DNA of 64,000 nt from positions 612,501-676,500 of the forward strand of contig JAKOGI010000023.1 of NCBI GenBank assembly GCA_029747015.1, in the 5' to 3' direction. The stretch is from Carnegiea gigantea. Its lineage: Eukaryota; Streptophyta; Magnoliopsida; Caryophyllales; Cactaceae. The notes beneath the pieces are model-generated. The model ran no database searches, was not told the origin of the DNA, and saw only the letters and a program-made list of their open reading frames with translations. Below are positions 35,340 through 45,699 of this stretch, piece by piece (position 1 is the first letter of the stretch; each line of letters opens with the position of its first letter). A program made the position numbers and the translations under genes.

Positions 35340-35560
35340 ATTGAAGCTTTCTATACTTCTAAGTGTGGGCAAAGTGCTAATTAACCATAAGTAATACGTG
35401 GGTAATTGGTTTTCCTCTCTCCCTTACAAGTGTTGGCAAATAATTATCTTCCTACATTTGTAGCAAGTGTGGAGAAAATATCCCTGCACATGTGCTCCCT
35501 ACACTTAACCTAAGTTTAGGGAACTGCTTTTTCCACACTTATAAGTGTGGACATAAGCAA
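35340..35560. repeat. CACTA subterminal repeats
   Basis: The motif aagtgtgg (or aagtgttgg) and its complement ccacactt recur: ctaagtgtgggc near 35360, acaagtgttggc near 35427, gcaagtgtggag near 35465, ctacacttaacc near 35502, and the palindrome ccacacttataagtgtgg near 35533. Short direct and inverted repeats just inside the ends are where CACTA transposase-associated proteins bind. Confidence 0.6.
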
Positions 35561-35584
35561 AATTAAATGCGGAAGGAAACATTA

Positions 35585-35593
35585 TTTCTTGTA
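35585..35593 (+). other. Right terminal repeat remnant of CACTA element
   Basis: TTTCTTGTA matches the usual plant CACTA right end (TTTCTTGTAGTG) but the final GTG is missing. Athila sequence (taatatctag, as at 44847 onward) follows at once. Confidence 0.5.
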
Positions 35594-35814
35594 TAATATC
35601 TAGCTGCGATAACTATGTATTCATTCAAAAAAATTATATCTAGCAACATGATCAGAATTCGATAAACCAAGGGGTGAGGAATGTTACCTTGAGCTTGAGC
35701 ATTGGTGGAGGTCCGGGATGTCCTTTGAGGTCTGGTTGGTGCTTGACTTGAGGATCCAATCTCCTTGATACTCCTTTGTCTCCTGGTAGGTGCCATTATT
35801 GCAAAATGAAACAA
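35594..35814 (-). pseudogene. N-terminal piece of Athila post-pol ORF
   Basis: The minus strand starts at 35793 or 35814 and reads MAPTRRQRSIKEIGSSSQAP then TRPQRTSRTSTNAQAQG, a Ser/Thr/Arg/Gln-rich start like that of the copy starting at 45037 (about 250 codons upstream of the conserved part). It is cut off at 35594 by the CACTA transposon. The continuation is not found left of that transposon. Confidence 0.6.
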
Positions 35815-36303
35815 AAACCAAAACTAAAACCTAAATAAGAAAATTTAAAGAAGAAAAATAAAGAAATTAAGCAAAAAGAAGAAGAATAAGAGAGAGAAAA
35901 AGATGGGTATGGTGGATGAGTGAAGCGAGATGAGTTTGAAGAAGAAGAAGAAGAAAGGGATGAAGTTTTTGTGGAAAGAGGAAAGATTTAGCGAAAAGGG
36001 ATGATTTTGGGTGAAAATGGGTGAAAATTGTGAAGGAATGAGGTAAGAATGAAGGTTGTAGTTATGGAGGGTTTAGAGAGAAAAAATGAAGGCAGAAAGA
36101 GAGAGAGGCTAGTGGAAGAAGATAAAGTGTGAGGGAAATGAGGGGGCACCGTGGTTAAAAACCTAGATTATGCGTCGTAGCAGGTCACCACGGACTGTGG
36201 AGTTCACCACGGTCCAACCATGGTGACTGCTGACTCTTTTGTTTTTGGTTGGTTTTTTGGGTTGGCACCCCACGGTTGCAGTATCAAGTTTTCAATAAAA
36301 TGT
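35815..36303 (-). other. Athila pol to post-pol-ORF spacer (leader)
   Basis: Read on the minus strand, this C/T-rich stretch leads into the post-pol ORF. It is homologous to 45038-45540. It contains clustered imperfect palindromes of CCACGG/CCGTGG/CCATGG type at 36178-36230. Its junction with the LTR at 36304 replaces the expected gag-pol region. Confidence 0.55.
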
Positions 36304-37558
36304 TGACCGCTGCTGCAAGCACACGACAGTCGTATTATAGATAAAAAGATCATCCTCAGAGACCAATGTAATCTATTGAGCTTTGTCTATCAGAATATGC
36401 TAAGTAAAATTCTAGTTCAAGGGGTTTCGATTCAATAACTTCTAATTCACCAATTTCAAATCAATTAAGGAAAAATGCCTAGGAATTCATGTAGTTATGA
36501 AAGGTGATTGGATCAAAATGACAAGCATGTGCTTTTCTCTAATCGGTTAATCTTGAAGAATTGCAATCTCTCCAAAAATCTAGTCTATTGTTTCGAAATC
36601 AACCAAATTTGCCTAAACTAAGTAAAAGTCGTTCTTTCAAACTAATTAATTTGCCTTAATCCAAGTTGAACATCTTCGATTACACTCTAGTCCTCCTAGC
36701 ATGCAAATCCCTCTTTCGAGACGACGCTATGTCAGGTTTTATCAAATAGTCTAACAATCAAATGCCACCTTTCAGTTTTTCACTCAATTAATTCTAGTGT
36801 GCAAGTAAACTTTCGCCAACACTTTTGCCAAAAATTCACTCACAACATGATAATCACTTGATAGAATGAAATCAAACCAATCATAAAATAAGCACAATTC
36901 TATCGATTAAAATATGGTCCAACTATACTTCCATAAATTACCAAATCCCTAGACAAAATAAACTACTCACACATGAATTAATGATTAACAACTAACCAAC
37001 GTTTTTGTGAAATCTAAGAGAAAGGGCTTGACTCAGATAGCCCTTCAACCAAGGGCTTCAAACTACCCCAAAATTAAACGCAGACTCATTTCTCAGTAAA
37101 ACAATTAGCAAACTAAAAATCTTAACTAAAAAGAAAAAAATTGAGAAGGAAAATAGACTATGCTATGCTTTCTCTTTCTTCCATTATTGCTGAAGGATGC
37201 CTTTTTATAGAAGTGTTTGAATCATTTCAGCCAGTTGCCAAAAGAAGACGAAGAGGCAGCAGTTTCACAGCTCGTGGCAGGTGCCCCGTTCCGGCCGTGG
37301 TCTTGGCTGGAACCAATTTTATGCTCTTTTCTTGCTCCACGGGAGTAGCATTGCATAGTTAACTATGGGAGAGGTCAAAATACTTCCAATAAGGGTCAAA
37401 TGCTGGGTAAAAAGGCCTAAAATCCTGTAAAATACATCAAACAACTGTACCCACGCATAAATCTAGAATAGGAGTATAGATTGTGATTTAAAGAACATAA
37501 TTCTCCTGAAAACGTGGACGAATAGCTCTAAAATGACGTTTACATTAAGTACTCATCA
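36304..37558 (-). repeat. LTR of Athila copy A
   Basis: On the minus strand it starts TGATGAGTAC at 37558, right after the polypurine tract, and ends near GCAGCGGTCA at 36304, about 1255 bp. It is homologous to 40745-41921 and, in inverted orientation, to 46125-47103. The U5 end keeps the Athila phrase CTCTGAGGATGATC. Confidence 0.75.
37200..37210 (-). promoter_or_regulatory. TATA box in Athila LTR A
   Basis: The minus strand reads CTATAAAAAGG, conserved as TTATAAAAAGG in LTR B (41557-41567) and altered to ctacaaaaagg in LTR C (46205-46215). It lies about 350 bp into the LTR, followed by cctt(c)ag-type sequence, as expected for a U3 core promoter. Confidence 0.6.
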
Positions 37559-37572
37559 AACTCCCCCATAAT
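37559..37572 (-). other. Polypurine tract of Athila copy A
   Basis: The minus strand reads aattatgggggagtt immediately before the LTR start. The same tract is seen at 41922-41935 (catgggggagtt) and 63047-63058. It primes plus-strand synthesis. Confidence 0.65.
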
Positions 37573-39358
37573 TAAACTGTTGCTTGTCCTCAAGCAATGC
37601 TAAAACCAAAAATATACATAACCTCCTCGCGATAGATATAGGTAACATTCCAACAACAAAGCTGATCCAAAGGTAGCCCAAAATAATGCAAAAATCATTA
37701 GCAAACAGATTAGGGAATGAAATTTTCAAAAACCACTTGATAGATCACAATGTCCAACTTGAATCAATCCCCCCAAATCGTCAAATACAGTCATTCACAT
37801 ATGAAACAAGTGAGGCTAGCAAGGCCTGTAGAACCTCACTATAGCTATATGGCACTCATCACTCATGTGTTTGAATATGTATACATATATAAGGTCCCCT
37901 CAATTCTCATTCCTTAGACTCAAATCTATCATAAACTTGATAAAACTCTCAAATTCGCCATCACTAAAATGCAAACACACTAGACAATCAATATGGCTTT
38001 CATAGGTTTGTTATAGGGCCATGGGTAAATGTAATAGGGGAACAAATGTTTTGAAAATGAGGAGCTAGAAGCCATAGACTAATAGCTAAATGATTCCAAT
38101 ACATCATACTACATCCATCCTGGACCATTATCATTTATCAACAAAATACATCCCCAATTGAAGAGAGAAAGAGTTGAAAATCATAAGAATTTACAATTCC
38201 AACAAGGCTAACTCTTTCTTCCTTTTTTTCACTTTTCCCATTTTTTTTCTTTTTTTTTTGCTTTTTCTTTTTCATTTTGTGTTTTTTTATCCTCTTGTTT
38301 TTTTTTTCAAATGAGTTAGCCAGGGGAAATCCATAACGAATTTTAAATTCCAACTCTTCTCTAAACTTTGTGCAATTAAACAAGAGATTTATCAAGATCT
38401 CACATCACTTTACCAAACAAGCAAAACCAACTAAAAGAGAACAATCCACCTCACTATTGCCCTATCAAACTTGATGCAAAAGAATGACACGTGTCTTAGC
38501 TTAAGGGTAAGATAATCATTTGGCCATAGGCTATAATAGGAGGTTCAAATGAAGAAAAACGGATACACGCTCAAAGGGGCTAGCAAGGTATATAATATAC
38601 AACAAAGGTGGCTATTTGGCCGTTGAGTTTAGCAAATCAAAGAAAAATGCCTCAATCAAATTGCCTAAATGCATATGCGAAATGTGATATTGAATAAGAA
38701 TCAAAGCAAGTTCTAGAGAAATGATATCAAGGAAGAGTCACACATGAAATAAATATGAAACTAAATTGATAAACGGTCTCCAAAAGTCCAAAGCCTCACA
38801 GGACATCTACCAAGGTCATAACTAGCTCATTAGTAAACACATTCCAAAATTCATGTAAAGACTCATAGGGTAATCAACTTGTATTCAACATGTGGTCAAA
38901 ACATGGTTCTCGTTTTCTCAAACATTTTATGCAAAATTGGGGTGAATCAAAGGATCAAACTAGACCAAAGAAGTCTACCAAATCTAAAAAGATCATCATT
39001 AGAGGATTTTGTTTACTTTCTCATTTTTTAAAAATTCTTTTTGGGTTTTTTTTTATGCACGCTCTTAATAACAATGCAAACTAAAATGCAAAGAGACTGA
39101 TAAAAGAAAAAAAAACTAAAATGCAACCTAGAATGAAAAGAAAACTAAATACACTGCTAAAATACTGTTAAACAAGACTAAAACCTAAAATAAAAACTCT
39201 AAAAACTATTACAAACAACATATACAAAGCACAAGTATACCAAACCAAATCAAATATCAGACGCCAAATATAATGACTAACTCCCCCATGCTTGAATCAC
39301 ACATTGCCGTCAATGTAGGAACATAATACAAAAAGGGAAGGGAAGTAGCACAAAGCAA
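37573..39358 (-). other. Athila copy A 3' untranslated region
   Basis: Non-coding DNA between the post-pol ORF and the polypurine tract, homologous to 41936-43735 and partly to 50956-51867 and 63047-64000. A nearly pure T tract on the plus strand (38214-38312) is kept in all four copies. Short frames here (for example a Lys-rich one at 38138-38395) result from that tract. Confidence 0.65.
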
Positions 39359-40440
39359 TCAGAAAAGGTAGTGGAGGAGGATAGGGTGGTTAGCTATTAG
39401 AGATATGCTAATCCCGCCAGGTCTCCAAACATGCTTTATAGTCTTGGAAATATTAGTTCTGGGTAGCAAGCATCCCATGAAGCTCATCGTGGCAGTCTTG
39501 GACAAAGTCCCGAAGCGCGGCATTCTCAGACTCAACAAATGCTCAAAGGAAAACTTGCGCCTCTTGAATGGATCTAAGGTTGTGTTGGAGGTTGGTATAG
39601 TTAGCAGGCGGTGGTTGAATGGAAGAACTAGGTGTGGCTGGATGATGAGGCGTGAGTTGAACAACCTCGTCATCACCAGGTACCCAATAAAGGTTAGCCT
39701 GGTGAAGTAAGGTAGTTCGATTGACATTGGGAAGCGACAAAAGCCGATCCCTAGGGTAAATCTAACATAAATGCCAAGCCTGAACATTACAAAAGTTCAT
39801 AATTTCAAAAGGAACTTGATCAAGCCACTCGGACTTGAAAACTCTATCCTTAGGGTTGCGCTTAATACCTAACAATCTAGCAATAGCAGTCACAATATCA
39901 CCTATGACTATCCTAGTTTTAGTGCTAACAGCAGCACCATACAATTACCTAGCCAAAAACAAACTAGGGTCAAGTTGGACACTGTTAAGCATACGAGATA
40001 AGAAGTACAACTCAGATAATCTTGAGATATTCAAACTATCGTCTCGAGCAAAGAAACAACAAGCCAAGATATGCTGAGCTACTCTAATGCAAGGGTTCCT
40101 ATTATGTGTACACTTCGATGAACCAGTACTGTATCTAACACTCCCCGAAAGTTCACCCCAAAATGCATTCAGATTGAATTCGCAGGGGACTTCGCGATTC
40201 GATAAATCCATACTAAGTGGAAAAACGAATATGCCATTAAAGGTACCTAAGTTCAACTCGTATAATTATCCTGCAAATAAAATGATATATAGCCGACTTG
40301 ACATTGAGGTCCTCTGGTGACCTCGACATGCAGTGTACTCAGGAACTCTAGGGTCGGGTTCTGGTATGGATGCTCTTTTATTTCTAAAAAGTGTCCCATA
40401 CCACCTTGTGCAAATAGCCACTGAATATGAGTTGTTAGCC
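39359..40440 (-). pseudogene. Athila post-pol ORF, copy A, broken
   Basis: Minus-strand frames together show the conserved part of the Athila post-pol protein (ATHILA ORF-1-type family): LGTFNGIFVFPLSMDLSNRE, FNLNAFWGELSGSVRYSTGS, IRVAQHILACCFFARDDSLN, SRLSELYFLSRMLNS, IVIGDIVTAIARLLGIKRNP, then CNVQAWHLC and, in another frame, YWVPGDDEVVQLTPHHPATP with a Pro-rich, helical tail. Changes of frame near 39945, 39762 and 39740 break it. Its function in the element is unknown; it has been called envelope-like by position, but I see no clear membrane segment. The N terminus is missing because of the junction with RT at about 40440. Confidence 0.75.
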
Positions 40441-40692
40441 AATCGTTCAAGCATTTGGTCAATGAAGGGAAGGAGAAAGTGATCTTTACAGGTAGCTTTG
40501 TTCAAGTTTTGATAATCAACGCACATACGCTAGCCCGTGGCAGTCCTACGAGGGATTAGCTCATTATTCTCATTCTTGATAACAGCCATCCTTCTTGTCT
40601 TAGGTACAACATAGACCGGCTTACTCACGCACTATCAGAGATAGGGTAGATAATGGCAGCCTTAAGCAACTTCAAAATTTCCTTTTTTACCG
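40441..40692 (-). pseudogene. Athila RT fragment fused to post-pol ORF
   Basis: The minus strand reads VYVVPKTRRMAVIKNENNEL-type sequence, then MCVDYQNLNKATCKDHFLLP and FIDQMLERLA (40526-40440), the start of Ty3/gypsy RT. Directly after ERLA the sequence becomes post-pol ORF (NNSYSVAICTRWYGTLF), so a deletion of several kb joins the two in one frame for about 86 codons. The catalytic DD motif is absent. Confidence 0.75.
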
Positions 40693-40700
40693 CCTCTAGC

Positions 40701-40744
40701 ATGCTAAGTAAAATTCTAATTCAAGGGGTTTTGATTCAAGAACT
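40701..40744 (-). repeat. Displaced LTR segment
   Basis: These 44 bp (atgctaagta...ttcaag) match the interior of LTR A (36401 onward) and of LTR C. They lie outside the end of LTR B and are missing from their normal place inside LTR B, where ctttgtctat runs straight into ttcactaattt (about 40837). Confidence 0.7.
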
Positions 40745-41921
40745 TGACCACTGCCGTAAGCGCACGGGTAGTCGTAGTATAGATAAAAAATCACCCTCAG
40801 GGACCAATGTAATCTATTGAGCTTTGTCTATTTCACTAATTTTAAATCAATTAAGGAAAAATGCCTAGGAATTCATGTAGTTATGAAAGGTGATCGGATC
40901 AAAATGATAAGCATGTGCTTTTCTCTAATCAGTTAGTCCCAAAATTTAGTCTATTCTTTCAAAATCAACCAAATTTGCCTAAACTAAGCTAAAGTCATTC
41001 TTTTAAACTAATTTGTCTTAATCCAAGTTGAATATCCTCATCTACACTCCAGCCCTCCTAACATGTAAATCTCTCTTTTGAGGCGATGCTATGTCAGGTT
41101 TTATCAAGCAGTCTGACAATCAAATGTCCCCTTTTAGTTTTTCACTCAATTGTTTCAAGTGTGTAAGCAAACCTTGGACAAAAATCCACTCACAACATCA
41201 TAATCCCTTGATATAATGAAATCAAACCAATCATGAAATAAGCACAATTCTATAGATTAAAACATGATCGAACTATACTTTCATAAACTATTAAATCTTT
41301 AGACAAAATAAACTACTCACACATGACTAAAGATTAAACAACTAACCAATGTTTTGGCAAAATCTAAGACAAAGGGCTTGATTGAGACAGCCTTTCAACC
41401 AAGGACTTCAAACTACCTCAGAATCAAGCACACACGCTCAAGATTTCTCACTAAAACAATAATCAAACTAAAAATCTTAAGTAGAAAGAACATAATTTGA
41501 GGAAAAAAATGGACTATACTATGCTTCTTCTCTCTTCCATTACCACTGAAGGATGCCTTTTTATAAAAGAGTTTGAATCATTTCAGCCATACAGCCGAAG
41601 GAAGACGAAGAGGTAGTAGTTTCACAGCTCACCACGGTCCATGGTGGGTACCATGATTCAATCGTGGTCTTGGCTGGAATCGATTTTCTGCTCTTCTTGC
41701 TCCACGGGTGTAGCATCACATGGTGTCTATGGGGAAGGTCAAAATACATCCAATAAGGTCAAATACTGGGTAAAAAGGGCTAAAATCCTGCAAAACACGT
41801 CAAACAACTGTACCTAAGCGTAAATCGAGAATAGGAGTATAGATTATGACTTAAAGCATATAATTCTCCTAAAAATGTGGCAAAATAGCCCTAAAATGAT
41901 GTATACATTAAGCACTTATCA
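40745..41921 (-). repeat. LTR of Athila copy B
   Basis: On the minus strand it starts TGATAAGTGC at 41921 after the polypurine tract catgggggagtt and ends CAGTGGTCA at 40745, about 1177 bp. TATA box at 41557-41567. It lacks a segment of about 55 bp present in LTR A and LTR C (the displaced segment at 40701-40744). U3 carries a CCACGG/CCATGG palindrome cluster at 41630-41650. Confidence 0.75.
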
Positions 41922-41935
41922 AACTCCCCCATGCC
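41922..41935 (-). other. Polypurine tract of Athila copy B
   Basis: The minus strand reads ggcatgggggagtt directly before the LTR start TGATAAGTGC. Confidence 0.65.
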
Positions 41936-43739
41936 TAAACTGTTGCTTGCCCTCAAGCGATGCTAAAACCAAAAATATACACAACCTCCTCAGGATAGAT
42001 GTAGGTAACATTCCAACGGCAAAGCTGATCCAAAGGTAGCCTAACATGATGCAAAAATCATTATCAAACAGATTAGCGAATGAAAATGTTGAAAAACCAC
42101 TTGATAGACCACAATGTCAAACTTGAATCAATCCCCCCAAATCGTTAAATACAGTCATTCACATACGAAACAAGTGACGCTAGCGAGGCTAGTAGAACCT
42201 CACTATAGTTATGTGGCACTCACAACTCATGTGTTTGAAAATGTATACATCTATAAGGGTTCTCTCAATTCTCATTACTTAGACTCAAATTTGCCATAAG
42301 CTTGACAAGACTCTCAAATTCAGAATCACTAAAATGCTAACACACTAGACAATCATGAGGACTTTTATAGGGTTGTAATGGGGTCATGGGTACGGTAAGG
42401 GAGGAATAAATGTTTTGAAAATGAGGAGCTAGAAGTCGTAGACTACGAGCTAAATAATTCCAATACATCATACTACATTCTTCCTAGACCATTATAATTT
42501 ATCAACAAAATACATTCCTAATTGAAAAGAGAAAGAGTTGAAAATCACAAGAATCTACAATTCCAACAATGCTAACTCTTTCTTCCTTTTTTTCACTTTT
42601 CTCTGTTTTTTTTCCTTTTTTTTCTTTTTCATTTGGTCTTTTTTTCCTCTTGTTTTTTCCCCCCAAATGAGTTGGCCAAGGGAAGTCCATAACAAACTTT
42701 AAATTCCAACTCTTCTCTAAACTTTGTATAATTAGACAAGGGATGTATCAAGATCTCACATCCCTTCATCAAACAACCAAAACCCACTAAAAGAGAACAG
42801 TCCACCTTACTAGTGCCCTATCAAACTTGATGCTAAAGAATGAAACGCTCCTCTAGTATTGACTTAAGGGTAAGATACTCATTTGGCCATAGGCTATAAT
42901 AGAAGGTTCAAATCAAGAAAAACAGATATACGCTCAAAGGGGCTAGCAAGGGATATAATATACAACAAAGGTGGCTATTTGGCCGTTGGGTTTAACAAAT
43001 TAAAGAAAAATGGCTCAATTATATTGCCTAAATGCATATGCAAAATGTGACCTTGAATGAGAATCAATGCAAGTTCTGGAGAAATGATATCAACGAAGAG
43101 TCACACATGAAGGAAACATGAGACTAAATTGATAAATAGTCTCTAAACGCTCAAAGTCTCAGAGAACATCTACTAGGGTCATAACCAGCTCATTAGCAAA
43201 CACATGCCAAAATTAATGTAAATACTCATGGGGTAATCAACTCAAATTCAACATGGGGTCAAAACATGGATCACATTTTCTCAAACATTTTATGCACAAT
43301 TTGGGCGAATCAAATGATCAAACTAAACCAAAAAATTTCACCAAATCTAAAAAGATCATCATAAGAGGATTTTTTTTGCTTTCTGTCCTTTTTCAAATTG
43401 TTTTTGGTTTTTTATGCATGCTCCTAATAACAATGCAAACTAAAATGCAAACTAAATTACGAAGGGACTAACAAAGAAAAAACTGAAATGGAACCTAGAA
43501 TGAAAAGAAGACTAAATGCACTACTAAAATACTGCTAAACAAAACTAAAACCTAAAACAAAAACTCCAAAAACTATCACAAACAACGCATGCAAAGCACA
43601 AGCACACCAAACCAAATCAGGCATCAAATGCCAAGTATAACAACTAACTCCCCCGTGCTTGAATCACACATTGCCCTCAAAGTGGGCACATAATAGCAAA
43701 ACGGAAGTGGGGTAGCACAAAGCAATCAGAAATGAGGTG
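41936..43739 (-). other. Athila copy B 3' untranslated region
   Basis: Non-coding, homologous to 37573-39358. Pyrimidine-rich tract at 42575-42662. Conserved non-coding blocks include ctatttggccgttg(g/a)g (42977) and catgtgtttgaaaatgtata (42228). No gene was seen. Confidence 0.65.
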
Positions 43740-45037
43740 GTGGAGGAGGATGGGTTGGTTGGCCACAAGAGGTATGCCAATCCCACTAGGTCTCTAAAGA
43801 TGCCCTATAGTCTTGCAAATATTAAGTCTGGGTAGCAAGCATCCTAAAAGCTCATCGTGGTGCTCTTGGATAAAATCCTAAAGGGCGATGTTCTCAGAAG
43901 CTACAGATGCTCAAAGGAAAACTTACTCCTCTTGAATGGATCTAAGGGTGTCTTGGAGATCGGTATAGTCAAGAGGGGGCAGTTAAGAGGAAGAACTAGG
44001 TCTAACTTGACTAGAATGAGGGGCCAGATGATAGGGTACAGTTCAACCTCATCATCACTAGGTACCTAATAAAGGTTAGCCCAGTGAAGCAAGGTAGTTC
44101 GATCGACATTGGAAAGCAGCAAAAGCCGGTCCCCAGGGTAAATCCAAAATAAATGCCCAACCTCAACTTTACAAAAGTTCATAATTTTAAAAGTCGCTTG
44201 GTCCAGTCGCTCGGACCCGAAATGTCTATCATCAGGGTTGGGCTCAATACCCAAAAATCTAGCAATAGTAGTCACAATACCACCTGTGACTATCCTACCT
44301 TTGGTGCTAATAGCAGCGCTATACAGATGCCTAGCCAAAAACGAACTGGGGTCAAGTTGGAAACCGTTAAGCATACAGGATAAGAAGTACAACTCAGATA
44401 ATCTCAGGACATTCAGACTATTGTCCCAAACAAAGAAACAGCAAGCCAAGACGCACTGAGCTACTCTAATGTAGGGGTTCCTAATATGTGTGCACTTCGA
44501 TGAACTAGTGTTGTACGTAACACTCCCTGAAAGTTCGCCCCAAAATGCATTCAAATTAAATTCACGGGGGATTTAGCAGTTCGGTAAATCTATACTAGGT
44601 GGAAAATCGAATATACCATCAAAGGTACCTAAGTTCAACTCATATAATTATCCCTACAAATAAAATGATATATACCCGGCTTGACATTGAGGCCCTCTAG
44701 TGACTTCGTCATGGAGTGTACTTAGGGACTTTAGGGTTAGGTTCTAGTATATTTGCTCTTTTACTTCTAAAAACTATCCCATACCACTTCGTGCAAATAA
44801 CCACCAAATGTTACCTAACATAATCGAGCTAACAATTCATCATCATAATATCTAGTTGCGTTCATTCAAATAATTATATCTAGAAACATGATTAGGATTC
44901 GTTAAACCAAGGGGGTGAGGAATGTTACCTTGAGCTCATGCATTGGTGGAGGTTTGGGATGTCCTTTGAGGTCAAGTTGGTGCTTGACTTTAGCATCCAA
45001 CCTCCTTGATACTTCTTTGCCTCTTAGTATGTGCCAT
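43740..45037 (-). pseudogene. Athila post-pol ORF, copy B, broken
   Basis: The minus strand starts with an ATG at 45037 (MAHTKRQRSIKEV). The best frame, 44554-44066, reads NAFWGELSGSVTYNTSSSK, IRVAQCVLACCFFVWDNSLN, LRLSELYFLSCMLNGFQLDP, SSFLARHLYSAAISTKGRIV, TGGIVTTIARFLGIEPNPDD and IYPGDRLLLLSNVDRTTLLH. Upstream, near 44800, CTKWYGIVF-like sequence corresponds to the WY(G/D) segment of the family. A Pro/Ser-rich helical tail follows to about 43740. Stops near 44570 and 44065 break it. The role in the element is unknown; the hydrophobic pattern resembles the third ORF of the copia element at 60200-60860. Confidence 0.75.
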
Positions 45038-45699
45038 TGCTACAAAATGAAACAAAAACAAAACTAAAACCTAAATAAGAAAATTTGAAGACGAAAAATA
45101 AAGAAATTAACTTAAAAGAAGAAGAATAAGAGAGACAAAAGGTGGGTATGCTGGATGAGTGAAGTGAGATAAGTTCAAAGAAGAGGAAGAAGAAAGAGAT
45201 AAAAATTTGTGTGGAAAGAGGAAGGATTAAGTGAAAAGGGATGATTTTGGGTGAATATGGGTGAAAATTGAGAAGGAATGAGGTAAGAATGAAGGTTGTA
45301 GTTATAGAGGGTTTAGAGAGAGAAAATAAAGGTAGAGAGAGGCTCGTGGAAGAAGATGAAGTGTGAGGGAAATGAGGGGGCACCGCGGTCAAAAACCTGG
45401 ATCGCAGGCGGTAGCAGGTCACCACGGACCATGGAGTTCACCACGGTCCAACTGTGGTGTCTGCTGATTCTTTTTTTTTTGGTCAGTTTTTTGGGTTGGC
45501 ACCCCACAGTCGCGGTGCTGGGTATCCTGGCCATGGTGCCAAACATTTTATTCCATAGTTTTTTTTTTCTTCTTTCTTTCTTTTTTCTTTTCTAACTGAA
45601 AAAATAGAAAAAATTAAAGCTAAGAAAAGAATGAAAAAGGGAAAGAGCTTGGGTTGCCTCCCAAGAAGTGCTCTTTCAAGGTCAAGAGCTTGACCGTTC
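45038..45699 (-). other. Athila copy B pol to post-pol-ORF spacer with pyrimidine-rich leader
   Basis: In minus-strand order: a short tail after integrase with the conserved phrase cttgggaggcaacccaagctc (45640-45670 region), a purine-rich tract, palindromes of CCACGG type (45405-45540), then a long C/T-rich leader (45360-45060) ending cattttgtagcaATGG. It looks like a plant mRNA leader for the ORF starting at 45037. A 133-codon frame here (45425-45024) is Ser/Phe/Leu-rich only because of the C/T bias. Confidence 0.55.

Larger units (their letters stand above)
25760..35593 (+). mobile_element. CACTA (En/Spm) DNA transposon, left end missing
   Basis: Two transposase-type genes in the standard order (TNP2, then Transposase_24-like), long intron-bearing non-coding parts, subterminal repeats at 35340-35560 and a right terminal remnant tttcttgta at 35585-35593 identify a CACTA element. 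The first about 250 codons of TNP2 and the left terminal repeat are missing, the left flank being chromovirus-like DNA. To the right, Athila sequence homologous to 44845 onward starts immediately after the terminal remnant, so the element inserted into an Athila copy. Confidence 0.75.
36304..40692 (-). mobile_element. Athila copy A, 3' part, minus strand
   Basis: In minus-strand order: RT fragment (40692-40441), post-pol ORF (40440-39359), 3' untranslated region, polypurine tract, LTR (37558-36304). Gag, protease, most of RT, all of RNase H and integrase, and the start of the post-pol ORF are missing. The block is homologous to copy B at 40745-45037 over most of its length. Confidence 0.78.

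Noticed and set aside
37141..37362. 73-codon frame with RRRRGSSFTARG
   Set aside because: It lies in the LTR of Athila copy A, overlapping its TATA box in antisense; it is closed in LTR B.
38138..38395. Lys-rich minus-strand frame
   Set aside because: Encoded by the purine-rich tract of the Athila untranslated region; the frame in copy B (42502-42690) is similar only because of the tract.
45024..45425. 133-codon Ser/Phe/Leu-rich minus-strand frame
   Set aside because: It lies in the C/T-rich leader before the Athila post-pol ORF and its residues reflect the composition. The homologous leader at 35815-36300 does not keep the frame.
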